Assembly (NCBI GenBank): GCA_019348305.1
Contig: JAHWJQ010000067.1
Span: forward strand, 1 to 10,054
DNA length: 10,054 bases
Reading direction: 5' to 3'
Origin: Actinomycetota bacterium
Lineage (GTDB): Bacteria > Actinomycetota > Acidimicrobiia > Acidimicrobiales > CADCTF01
In this document: positions 1 through 6,403 of the stretch, piece after piece
Layout: every line of letters starts with the position of its first letter
How positions within the stretch are numbered: position 1 is the stretch's first letter
The notes under the pieces: generated by a model
The model's database searches: none
Told to the model about the DNA's origin: nothing
What the model saw: the letters and a program-made list of their open reading frames with translations, nothing else
Program-made: the position numbers and the translations under genes

Positions 1-513
1 GTCCGGTCCACCGGTGCCAACAACGACCTCGTGGGCAACACCGAGCTGGCCCGCAAGATGGTGCGGGAGTGGGGCATGAGCGACCGCATCGGGCCGATGG
101 CCTGGGGCTCGCAGGGCCAGGTGTTCCTGGGCGAGGACCTCATGCACACCCGCGACTACTCCGACGAGACCAGCCGGGTCATCGACGAGGAGGTCGAGCG
201 CATCCTGCGGGAGCAGGAGGACCGGGCGGTCCAGATGCTCCGGGAGCACCGCGGCGGCCTCGACGGCGTCGCCACCGCCCTGCTCGAAAAGGAGACGATC
301 GACGGGGCTGAGGTCAAGCGGCTGGTCGATTCGGCCGCCGGACGCCCCGTGCGGGAGGTGTCGGTTCCCCGCCTGGGGCCCGACCAGGACGCCGGGGGGA
401 CCGAAGCGGCGGCCTCGCCGGCCGAGGTGCCGGCGGTGGACGATGACACCCTGATCCAGCCGGACGTGACCGTCGAGACACCGACCGCAGAAGTGCCCCG
501 CGTCGGCCGCTGA
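1..513 (+). CDS. ftsH: ATP-dependent zinc metalloprotease FtsH, C-terminal part (5' end outside window)
   Basis: This is the last 170 residues of FtsH, the hexameric membrane-anchored AAA+ protease that degrades misfolded membrane proteins and some regulators. The frame is open from base 1. It begins inside the M41 peptidase domain with VRSTGANNDL; by comparison with E. coli FtsH the Asp at residue 9 (bases 25-27) corresponds to the third zinc ligand. It continues through typical M41 helices: LARKMVREWGMSD, GQVFLGED, YSDETSRVIDEEVERIL, and ALLEKETIDGAEVKRL at the end of the domain. The AAA+ module, HEXXH motif and transmembrane helices must lie upstream of the window. From about residue 117 the sequence becomes an acidic, Pro/Ala/Val-rich tail ending at TGA 511-513; such tails vary in FtsH proteins and are probably disordered. 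The gene converges on the minus-strand thioredoxin-like gene. The family assignment is firm; only the tail lacks recognisable features. Confidence 0.96.
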   Translation, partial: VRSTGANNDLVGNTELARKMVREWGMSDRIGPMAWGSQGQVFLGEDLMHTRDYSDETSRVIDEEVERILREQEDRAVQMLREHRGGLDGVATALLEKETIDGAEVKRLVDSAAGRPVREVSVPRLGPDQDAGGTEAAASPAEVPAVDDDTLIQPDVTVETPTAEVPRVGR

Positions 514-530
514 CGGCCTCTCGGCGGGCA

Positions 531-581
531 TCGTTTGGCCGCTTCTGGCTGTAGTCCGCCGTCGTGTGGCCGCTTTTGGCC
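531..581. repeat. Pair of 20-bp imperfect direct repeats, 31-bp period
   Basis: Copies lie at 531-550 and 562-581 and agree at 17 of 20 positions around the shared core TGGCCGCTT. Each copy also holds a short internal repeat of the form TGGC(C/T). They sit in the gap between the convergent ftsH and thioredoxin-like genes, outside any credible coding frame. The repeat is visible directly; no function is assigned. A transcription terminator is possible from the location, but there is no strong GC stem followed by a T-run. Confidence 0.6.
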
Positions 582-596
582 GCCGAAACGGGCCAT

Positions 597-640
597 CCGT
601 CGGCGACACCGCGCCAGGCCGTCGGCGACACCGCGCCAGG
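597..640. repeat. Perfect tandem duplication of a 22-bp unit
   Basis: The 22-bp unit beginning CCGTCGGCGACACCGC occurs at 597-618 and again, identically, at 619-640, with the first two bases of a third copy at 641-642. Each unit contains GGCG-ACACCG-CGCC, a 4-bp stem with a 6-base loop. Flanking GGCC blocks (591-594, 617-620, 639-642) can extend the pairing on either strand; in the second copy GGCC 617-620 can pair with 639-642 outside the inner stem. It lies in the convergent gap just after the 20-bp repeat pair and 9 bases from the stop codon of the thioredoxin-like gene. It could be a bidirectional transcription end signal or a slippage-generated duplication; the sequence alone does not decide. 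Confidence 0.8.
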
Positions 641-649
641 CCGGGAGGT

Positions 650-1120
650 TCAGAGCGCAGAAGCTGAGGGGGGGGCGCCGAGGTCGGGCTCGGGGCTCGA
701 GCCGGGCTTGCGGGCCTCGGCCACTGCAGCCCAGAGGTCGGTGCTGGTGGGCTCGCCGATGAAGGAGGCCCGCACGACGCCGTCGGGGTCGGCAACCACC
801 AGGGTGGGGACGATCTCGACCCCGTAACGCTCGTGAAGGGGCTTTTGCGTCTGGTAGGCCACGTCGACCACGGCCACCTCGTCGCTCTCGAGCACCCTGG
901 CCTTGGGCAGCACCTTGAGGCACGAGTCGCAGGTGGCCGAGGTGAAGACCGCCACCAGCCAGGGACGGTCCCGGCCGTCGAAGTCGTCCCTGTCGAGTTG
1001 GGTCGGCACTGCCCATCGCCGGGGCTGGGTAGGCGGGGCCGGCCGGCGCCGCTCGAGCACGACGGCCACGGCCACGGCCACCGCCACCAGCACGAGGGCG
1101 ACGACGAGACGCTCGGGCAC
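650..1120 (-). CDS. Membrane-anchored thioredoxin-like protein with CDSC motif
   Basis: This 156-residue protein starts at GTG (1120-1118) and ends at TGA (652-650). Residues 5-22 are a single hydrophobic helix made almost wholly of Val, Ala and Leu. A basic, Pro-rich linker follows (about 23-40), then a thioredoxin fold: strand WLVAVFTS (54-61), redox motif C64-D-S-C67, strand VAVVDVAY (82-89), and cis-proline segment VEIVPT with Pro105 before Thr106. The tail after about 140 is Pro/Ser-rich. The usual Trp before the CXXC motif is replaced by Ala-Thr, so this is not a classical thioredoxin. Disulfide exchange is likely but the partner is unknown. Three arginines directly after the helix would favour a cytoplasmic C-terminus, whereas tethered thioredoxin-like proteins often face outward, so topology is unresolved. 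It lies 27 bp after the DUF5719 gene and is probably its operon partner. The ribosome binding site is weak (GGA about 7 bases upstream). Confidence 0.85.
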   Translation of the reverse strand: MPERLVVALVLVAVAVAVAVVLERRRPAPPTQPRRWAVPTQLDRDDFDGRDRPWLVAVFTSATCDSCLKVLPKARVLESDEVAVVDVAYQTQKPLHERYGVEIVPTLVVADPDGVVRASFIGEPTSTDLWAAVAEARKPGSSPEPDLGAPPSASAL

Positions 1121-1147
1121 TGCCCTATCCGGCTCGGACCAGGCTGG

Positions 1148-2605
1148 TCATCGCAGGGGGATGCCGGAGCTGAGGGCCAGGCCCGGGGCACCGACCCGGT
1201 AGAGGCCGCGCTCGACCACGACGGGGGCGGTGGACCGCACCAACAGGGCGAGGTCCTCGCGCTTGACGTGGTTGGTGAGGCGTACGGCGACGCGCCGGCC
1301 GGGCGCCACCGCCAACTCCTGCAAGCCCTCCACGGGGAGCAACTGGCCGGCGGCCAGGCCCTGGATCGAGACGGTGGCGGCGACCGTCCCGGGGTTGAGG
1401 ACGATGACCCACTCATCGAGGGCGTCGGTGGCCCCGCCGGCGGCCAGCAACCAGGAACGGCCGGTGCGGGGAGAGCCGAGGGTGTCGGCGGTACCGGACC
1501 TCCCGGCCGGCGCGGCGGCGGCCACGCTGCGCTCGGCCACCACCGGCACGCCGTTGAGCGAACGGACGATGGCGGCGTGCCCCACGCCCCTCGGCACCCG
1601 CTCCTCGTCGTTGGCCACCACGGTCAGGCGCTCTCGTGGCGGGATGGTGAGGTCGAACGGCTCAGCCGCCCCCTCCTCCAGCGCCAGCTCGATGGACACC
1701 AGGGCCTCGGTCGCCGTCGGGTTGAACAGGTGGTAGCGCTCGCCTACCCCGTCGGCCACCAGGCCCTCGGGGAAGTACCACTGGCGACCGGGCGCCGGCG
1801 CCGCCAGGGCAAGGCTCAGGCCGCGGGTCGCACCCCCCCGGAGCTGGATCCGGTCGACCACCAGCCTTCCCGTCCTGGCCGCGACGACGGTGGCGACGTT
1901 GTTGCGGCGCCGCACGTGGTCACCCACGTTCACCACCGCCAGGCGGCCGCCCTTCACCACGATCCCCGTGAAGTCGGAGGGGACGGCCCTGCCCTGGTCG
2001 GTGGAGAAGGAGAGGTCGACGATGGCGTCTTCGGGGAAGGGGTTGTAGAGGGCGAGGAGCATCGTGTCCTCGCGAGCCGTCGAGCCCTCGGCCAGGTACC
2101 ACCGGTCCGACGCCGAGGACGCACACGGAGCAGTGCTCAGGCCCAGCGGGCCGGCCACCTCGTGCTCGACCACCACGTCGCCGCCGTCCATCTCGACGAG
2201 GGCGGCGAGATAGGGAGCGGAGAGGATCTCCCGCTGGCGCACGACCGCCCGCGCCCGCGGCCCGACTGTGAGGGGGACGGTGCGGGGGTCTCCCTGGCTG
2301 GGGACGACGGTCACGGTGCCGGTGAGCTCGCGGTGGCTGGCGTTGGCCACCACGACGGTGCCGTCGGCCGGGCCGTCGGCGGTACCCGTCGCCCCTGCAC
2401 AGAACCAGGTCGACGACAGCGACGTGGGTGGCGCGGCCACGGGCATGGTGGCCAGCCCCTGGACGCCGGCGGCCCGGGGCTCAGCGCGCCGGGGCAGGCG
2501 GTCGACCAGAAACCCGGCGGCGAGCAGGACCACCAGCACCGCGCACACCGTCTTTCGCCGAGCCGGGGCCGGGTCGGTGGGGCGGGGGGCGGGGGGCGAG
2601 CTCAC
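1148..2605 (-). CDS. DUF5719 family extracytoplasmic protein, four tandem modules
   Basis: This 485-residue protein of unknown function matches the actinobacterial DUF5719 type, which commonly follows a large GT2 glycosyltransferase gene. The start chosen is GTG 2605-2603, whose last two bases begin the TGA of the upstream gene. The open frame runs on to 2848, but that extension only overlaps the transferase tail. A short Pro-rich N-terminus and basic RRK precede a hydrophobic segment (about 19-34), a signal anchor or uncleaved signal. The rest reads as four similar modules of about 85-90 residues, each opening with an aromatic plus Gly motif: WFCAGA (67), WYLAEGS (169), WYFPEGL (276) and WLLAAGG (385). 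Each then has an Asn-containing strand (VVVANAS, ALYNPF, HLFNPT, IVLNPG) and most close with a VVVE- or VVAER-like strand. A beta-sandwich repeat fold is likely. The only cysteines after the anchor, C69 and C161, could form a disulfide. It probably works with the co-translated transferase in envelope glycan assembly; that is inference. Confidence 0.85.
   Translation of the reverse strand: MSSPPAPRPTDPAPARRKTVCAVLVVLLAAGFLVDRLPRRAEPRAAGVQGLATMPVAAPPTSLSSTWFCAGATGTADGPADGTVVVANASHRELTGTVTVVPSQGDPRTVPLTVGPRARAVVRQREILSAPYLAALVEMDGGDVVVEHEVAGPLGLSTAPCASSASDRWYLAEGSTAREDTMLLALYNPFPEDAIVDLSFSTDQGRAVPSDFTGIVVKGGRLAVVNVGDHVRRRNNVATVVAARTGRLVVDRIQLRGGATRGLSLALAAPAPGRQWYFPEGLVADGVGERYHLFNPTATEALVSIELALEEGAAEPFDLTIPPRERLTVVANDEERVPRGVGHAAIVRSLNGVPVVAERSVAAAAPAGRSGTADTLGSPRTGRSWLLAAGGATDALDEWVIVLNPGTVAATVSIQGLAAGQLLPVEGLQELAVAPGRRVAVRLTNHVKREDLALLVRSTAPVVVERGLYRVGAPGLALSSGIPLR
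2602..2605 (-). promoter_or_regulatory. GTGA stop/start overlap (translational coupling)
   Basis: On the minus strand the bases GTGA contain both the start GTG of the DUF5719 gene (2605-2603) and the stop TGA of the glycosyltransferase gene (2604-2602). No purine-rich Shine-Dalgarno sequence is visible in the 20 bases before the GTG, so DUF5719 translation probably depends on ribosomes finishing the transferase, which would keep the two proteins in fixed proportion. Confidence 0.75.
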
Positions 2606-5600
2606 GGCGCGGGCGGGGTCGGCTGTGGGGCCGTGGTGTCCGAGGCGCGGCGGGAACGAACGCCTCGCACCACCGCCCGCACGGCCGCCGCCCACAGGCC
2701 CAGCTGCAAGACGATGCCGCCATAGTGCAGGGGCGAGGTGTGATAGCGGAGGGAGGCCTCGGCGGCGGCACCCGCCGTGTAGGCGTTGGCCCAGCCGAAG
2801 GCCTTGCGGTGCTGCGGGTCGCCGGAAGAACCGACGTGGAAGCGCCACCGGGGCGAATAGGCCTCGGCGAAAAGAAGGTCGCCCCCCGGCCAGGAGCCGC
2901 TGAAGCGGGTGGGGCTGCGCTCGACGAGCACCGGAGTGGCACCGGCCAACTCGGTGGTCCGGGCTGCCTCCAGGCCCGACTGCTGGCTCCCGGCGATGGC
3001 GTCGGGAGGCAAAACCGAGCGGGCGGGGGCCCAGGCCGCGTTCTCGTACACGATCAGCGAGTCGCCGGGACCGCCGCTGATGAGCTTGAGGTCGATCTGG
3101 CCCCGCAGTGCGGCCAGCAGGTCCTCAGGCTCGCGACGAGGCCGCGCCGAGGCGCCGGGCGGCGCCGGGGCGGCGTCGAGGGGCACGGCCAGGTAGCGGA
3201 TGCCCATCGGCGCCAACAGGTGCCCGAGCCGGCTGGTCTCTCCCCGCCGGGCCACTTGGAGGGCGTCAGCCACCAATCCCGTCGCCCCCTGGTCAGAAGC
3301 CGGCCACAGCACCCTGGCGTCGCCAGGACCACCGCGTGAGGTGCCGTAGGCCAGGCCGGCCCCGAGACTCCAGCCGTCGAGGGGCAACACTTCGGGGCTA
3401 CCCGCCCACAGCACGCGGAACGCCCCATCCGCCCGTCGCTCGGGCATCCACGACAGCAGGTCGGCGAAGTCGCTCTCGGGGGCCTTCCAGCGCCCGTCCA
3501 GGGCGGCACCGACCACGGGAAGGGTCGTGCTCACCGCAGCCACCGCGGCGATCCCGAAGGCCATCTGACGGAGCCCGAACTGGTAGCCCCGCAGGTCGGT
3601 CTCGAAGGCCACCACGCCCAATACGGCGGCCAGCACCAACGCAGCAGCCGCCGGCGCCAGCAGCACGTCGGGCGGTGGAGGCGGCAGCCCCAGCCAGCCC
3701 CTCCCCAGGGCCCAGCTGATGCCCCAGAGCACCGCGGCCACAACCCACAGCCGGGCGGCCCAGCCGAAGCGCCAACGCCGGCCGAGCACCAGGGCCAGCG
3801 CGGCGACCACGAGGATCCCCCACCCCGCCGGGCCTCCCCCCACCGGTCCGGTGTCAAAGCGCAGCAACTGGCCCAGCTTCGGCGCCACCGATGCCGGCTC
3901 CCCCAGCCCGGCGAAGCCGGCCCAGGTGGCCCCCGGCAGCACCACCTCCAGCGTCCACGGCAGCAGCAGGACGGCTGCGGTCAACGCCGCACCGCCGGCC
4001 ACCGCCAGGGCCCGCAGCATGGGCCGCAGGTCCCCCACGAGGGCAGCCCCCGCCACCAGCGCCGCACCCATCAGGACCACCGCAGCCAAAAACGACGGGA
4101 CGAAGGCCCCTACCAGTGCCAGGAGGACCCCGCTGGCGACCGCCTGGTGCGCCAAGGTGCCGGGGCGGGTCGCGCCACGGGGTTGGGCCGGGATGGCGGC
4201 GGCGCTGGCTCGCTCGTCGCCATGGTCGTCGGGGCGGCCGGCCAGCGCCACCGCCGCCACCCGGAACTCCTCGGTAGCGATCGGGTCGATGGTGCCCGCC
4301 TCGGCACCGAGCAGGTCCTCGACAGCGTCGGCGGGCGACGTGCCTGGCGGCCGGGCCACCGCCCTGCGCACCACGGGTTGGTCCTCGACCGCCGTCGGCG
4401 CCCCGAAGGGAGCCAGGCCCGTGGCCCGCAGCAGGCGGGCGAGGAGCCAGGGAGCCGCCGCGTAGGCCAGCAACCCCGACCACCGCCCCCGGGCGAGCGC
4501 GTCGTAGGGAAGAGGGACAGCGGCGTACAGCACCGCGCCCAGCAACCGGGCCCGCCACGATGCCACCGGCGATGCCAGCCGGTAGGCCCCGACGATGCCG
4601 GCCGGTATGGCCCCCAGCACCAGGATCTTTTGCAGCAGCCCCATGGCACCGCCGAGGAGGGCGCCGGCGAGGCCCAACAGCGCGAAGGCAGGTGGTGCCG
4701 GCGCCTCCCCGCCGAGGCCGCTCGTCCGCCAGCCGGAGAGGAACGACCGCAGGAAGTCCCACGGGCTGTCGGGGAAGGGAACGAGCTGGCCCACGGCGGG
4801 CAGCGGGCCCCCCAGCAGGTCCCGGCTGCCGATCACCAGCACCGCGATCAGGCCGAGCCACACGATCAGGTTCTGGCGAAGCGCGCCGGCAGTGACGGCG
4901 TCGGCCATGCGCCGGCCGGCGGCGCCCATCCCGGTGGCGTACTCCTCTCCCGCCAGGCGCCCCCGCAGGGCGGAGGAGAGCCAGGCCCTCCCTTTGGTCT
5001 GCAGGCGTCGCACCTCGCGGTCGCGCAGGGCCCGCCGGCGGTGCAGCGCCCGCCGGGCCGCCCGCAGCTCCGACCAGTGGTCGAGGTTCCAGCGCCACGC
5101 GTCGACGACGGCCGCTGCTGTGCGCGGTCGTCCCGACACGAGGGCCAACGCGGCCTGGCCCAGCATCACCACGGCGAGCTGGGGAAAGACCCTCAACAGG
5201 TGCAGTGGCCCGTAGGCCTTGAGGACCGACCGCAGCCGGTGGCGGAGCTGGAGGCGCCCGACCTGGTCGCCCGGTGCTCCGGCGAGCCCGCCGAGCTCGA
5301 TCGGTCGCTCGCCGGCCACGGTCGCCTCCCGGTGGCGGACCCGCGCCGCGGGAGCGACCACCACCCGAGCGCCGAGCACCTGGGCCCGCCACGAGAGGTC
5401 GAGATCCTCACCGAACAGCGCCAGCTCGGGGTCGAAGCCCTCCAGCGTCTCGAACAGGTCGGTCCGGACGAGGGTGCAGCCACCGGGGGCGACGAAGACG
5501 TCTCGGACGGCGTCGTGCTGCTCCTGGTCGAGGTCGTCACGGCCGTAGGGGGTCACGGCCCCCGTCTTGTCGGCGGCCGCTCCGACGGCCAGGAGACGGC

Positions 5601-6054
5601 GGGGGTCGGCCCAGTCGACCAGCTTGGGGCTGACCACGCCGGCGTTGGAGCGGAACGCCTCCTCGACGAGCAGACGGACCGCATCCGGCTCAGGGGCGGC
5701 GTCGTCGTGGAGGAAGACGTAGTGCGAGGCTCCCTCCACCACGCCCAACACGTCGTTGGCGCTGGCCCCGAACCCCCGGTTGACCTCGAGGCGTCGGACG
5801 TAGGCCGACGGGAGGATGCCGGCGATCCGGGGGGTGGGGTCGACCGAGCTGGCGGCGTCGACGACCAGCACCGAGAGGTTGGGATAGTCCTGGGCGCCAA
5901 CGGCTGACAGCGTCTCTTCGAGCCACGGCCCGGCGTCGTGGGTCACCACCACGGCCACCACCGGGGGCACGCCCACGAGCTGGGCGTCTTCAACCGGCCC
6001 CGAACCGTCGACAGCCGACGACGCGCTGGGCGGGGCATCCATCAAGCGGGCCAC
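2602..6054 (-). CDS. Large membrane glycosyltransferase: GT2 (GT-A) domain fused to polytopic membrane and extracytoplasmic domains
   Basis: The 1150-residue product starts with a GT2 catalytic domain (about 31-250): VVAVVVTHD strand (32-40), LVVDAAS (63-69), NRGFGASAN (92-100), the metal-binding HDDA region (116-119), GGCTLVRTDLFETLEGFDP (191-209) and the acceptor/catalytic motif GEDLDLSWR (215-223). A possible membrane helix (284-306) and an Arg-rich segment (331-351) follow. Many hydrophobic helices come next, roughly 396-411, 456-475, 477-492, 504-518, 528-544, 636-675, 682-705, 745-757, 767-782, 796-815 and 832-848. The soluble stretch 855-1110 resembles the extracytoplasmic ends of YfhO- or AftD-like GT-C enzymes (IVYENAAWAPARSVLP, then AEAYSPRWRFHVGSSG), and a last helix lies at 1112-1128. 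A non-membrane insert (about 548-635) interrupts the helices. It probably builds or extends a lipid-linked or surface glycan; donor and acceptor are unknown. The start is uncertain: GTG 6054 or ATG 6042, neither with a clear ribosome site. It heads the operon with DUF5719. Confidence 0.93.
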   Translation of the reverse strand: MARLMDAPPSASSAVDGSGPVEDAQLVGVPPVVAVVVTHDAGPWLEETLSAVGAQDYPNLSVLVVDAASSVDPTPRIAGILPSAYVRRLEVNRGFGASANDVLGVVEGASHYVFLHDDAAPEPDAVRLLVEEAFRSNAGVVSPKLVDWADPRRLLAVGAAADKTGAVTPYGRDDLDQEQHDAVRDVFVAPGGCTLVRTDLFETLEGFDPELALFGEDLDLSWRAQVLGARVVVAPAARVRHREATVAGERPIELGGLAGAPGDQVGRLQLRHRLRSVLKAYGPLHLLRVFPQLAVVMLGQAALALVSGRPRTAAAVVDAWRWNLDHWSELRAARRALHRRRALRDREVRRLQTKGRAWLSSALRGRLAGEEYATGMGAAGRRMADAVTAGALRQNLIVWLGLIAVLVIGSRDLLGGPLPAVGQLVPFPDSPWDFLRSFLSGWRTSGLGGEAPAPPAFALLGLAGALLGGAMGLLQKILVLGAIPAGIVGAYRLASPVASWRARLLGAVLYAAVPLPYDALARGRWSGLLAYAAAPWLLARLLRATGLAPFGAPTAVEDQPVVRRAVARPPGTSPADAVEDLLGAEAGTIDPIATEEFRVAAVALAGRPDDHGDERASAAAIPAQPRGATRPGTLAHQAVASGVLLALVGAFVPSFLAAVVLMGAALVAGAALVGDLRPMLRALAVAGGAALTAAVLLLPWTLEVVLPGATWAGFAGLGEPASVAPKLGQLLRFDTGPVGGGPAGWGILVVAALALVLGRRWRFGWAARLWVVAAVLWGISWALGRGWLGLPPPPPDVLLAPAAAALVLAAVLGVVAFETDLRGYQFGLRQMAFGIAAVAAVSTTLPVVGAALDGRWKAPESDFADLLSWMPERRADGAFRVLWAGSPEVLPLDGWSLGAGLAYGTSRGGPGDARVLWPASDQGATGLVADALQVARRGETSRLGHLLAPMGIRYLAVPLDAAPAPPGASARPRREPEDLLAALRGQIDLKLISGGPGDSLIVYENAAWAPARSVLPPDAIAGSQQSGLEAARTTELAGATPVLVERSPTRFSGSWPGGDLLFAEAYSPRWRFHVGSSGDPQHRKAFGWANAYTAGAAAEASLRYHTSPLHYGGIVLQLGLWAAAVRAVVRGVRSRRASDTTAPQPTPPAP

Positions 6055-6120
6055 GCTAGTGGGGTGGGCCCGCTGGGGAGGGTCCGGGACGGCCCCGGAG
6101 TGCTTTCAGCGGTTACTCAT

Positions 6121-6138
6121 CTAGCGTACGGTTGCTAG
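6121..6138. repeat. Inverted repeat CTAGC-N8-GCTAG over the divergent promoter
   Basis: CTAGC at 6121-6125 and GCTAG at 6134-6138 are perfect 5-bp arms around an 8-bp spacer. The element covers the proposed minus-strand -10 box and a possible + strand -10 box. Its position and symmetry would suit a small operator able to affect both divergent genes, but the arms are short and no matching regulator gene is in the window. Confidence 0.4.
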
Positions 6139-6151
6139 CGCCCGTGCTCAA
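6123..6151 (-). promoter_or_regulatory. Predicted sigma-70-type promoter for the glycosyltransferase/DUF5719 operon
   Basis: Reading the minus strand, TTGAGC (6151-6146) is followed after exactly 17 bases by TACGCT (6128-6123). The -35 box matches TTGACA at four positions, and the -10 box fits the TANNNT form usual for actinobacterial housekeeping promoters. Initiation near 6115-6117 would leave a leader of about 60 bases before the GTG at 6054. The region is an AT-richer patch in a very GC-rich window and lies between divergent genes. On the + strand a TACGGT (6127-6132) could be the -10 for the small gene, but its -35 (TTTCAG, 6104-6109) is poor. Confidence 0.5.
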
Positions 6152-6179
6152 AAGCGGAGTGGCAGGAAAGAACCCAGAT

Positions 6180-6185
6180 GGAGGT
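6180..6185 (+). promoter_or_regulatory. Shine-Dalgarno GGAGGT deciding the start of the small + strand gene
   Basis: GGAGGT lies 4 bases before ATG 6190, so the GGAGG core has a 5-base spacer. It is the strongest ribosome site seen in the window and favours 6190 over the in-frame ATG at 6178. The 6178 start has a weaker AGGAAAG (6164-6170) 7 bases upstream and remains possible. Confidence 0.6.
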
Positions 6186-6189
6186 CGAG

Positions 6190-6402
6190 ATGGCCGAGGC
6201 CAACATGTCCGAGGTGACCAACACCCTGAGAGACGCTGCCTACGTCGCCGTGGGTTTCGGGGTCCTCGCCTTCCAGAAGGCCCAGGTGCGCCGGCGGGAG
6301 CTGGAAAAGCAGTTCGAGTCGCAGTCGAACCAGTGGCGCGAGCAGGTGGGCGGGGTGGCCAGCGAGCTCAAGAACCTCTTCGGGTCCCCCTCGCCGTCCT
6401 GA
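6190..6402 (+). CDS. Small hypothetical protein: hydrophobic helix plus charged helix
   Basis: The product is 70 residues from ATG 6190, or 74 from ATG 6178; TGA is at 6400-6402. I do not recognise a named family. From the 6190 start, residues 1-15 are polar, residues about 16-27 (AAYVAVGFGVLA) are hydrophobic, and residues about 29-60 (QKAQVRRRELEKQFESQS onward) form a highly charged Gln/Glu/Arg-rich helix that could be a coiled coil. The tail is NLFGSPSPS. The hydrophobic stretch is short for a firm membrane helix, so peripheral binding to a membrane or to a hydrophobic granule (phasin-like) is an alternative; both are guesses. It is the only + strand gene among minus-strand operons. It is divergent from the large transferase across a promoter region and ends one base before the end of the rmd-like gene. 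The good ribosome site and clean helical composition support a real gene. Confidence 0.72.
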   Translation: MAEANMSEVTNTLRDAAYVAVGFGVLAFQKAQVRRRELEKQFESQSNQWREQVGGVASELKNLFGSPSPS

Positions 6403-6403
6403 A

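Noticed and set aside
833..2725. 630-codon open frame on the + strand
   Set aside because: It lies antisense to the thioredoxin-like and DUF5719 genes and its translation is a Gly/His/Arg/Asp-rich composition typical of the complement of high-GC genes, with no recognisable domain.
2606..2848. 81-residue N-terminal extension of the DUF5719 frame
   Set aside because: It lies wholly inside the transferase gene and would place the signal anchor in mid-protein; the GTG at the stop overlap puts the hydrophobic segment near the N-terminus as expected.
3854..5392. 512-codon minus-strand open frame in another phase
   Set aside because: It overlaps the GT2 transferase in an alternative frame and has Gly/Arg/Pro-rich shadow composition.
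4147..5907. 586-codon open frame on the + strand
   Set aside because: It is antisense to the clearly real GT2 transferase, rich in Gly/Arg/Gln/His, and has no motif or ribosome site.
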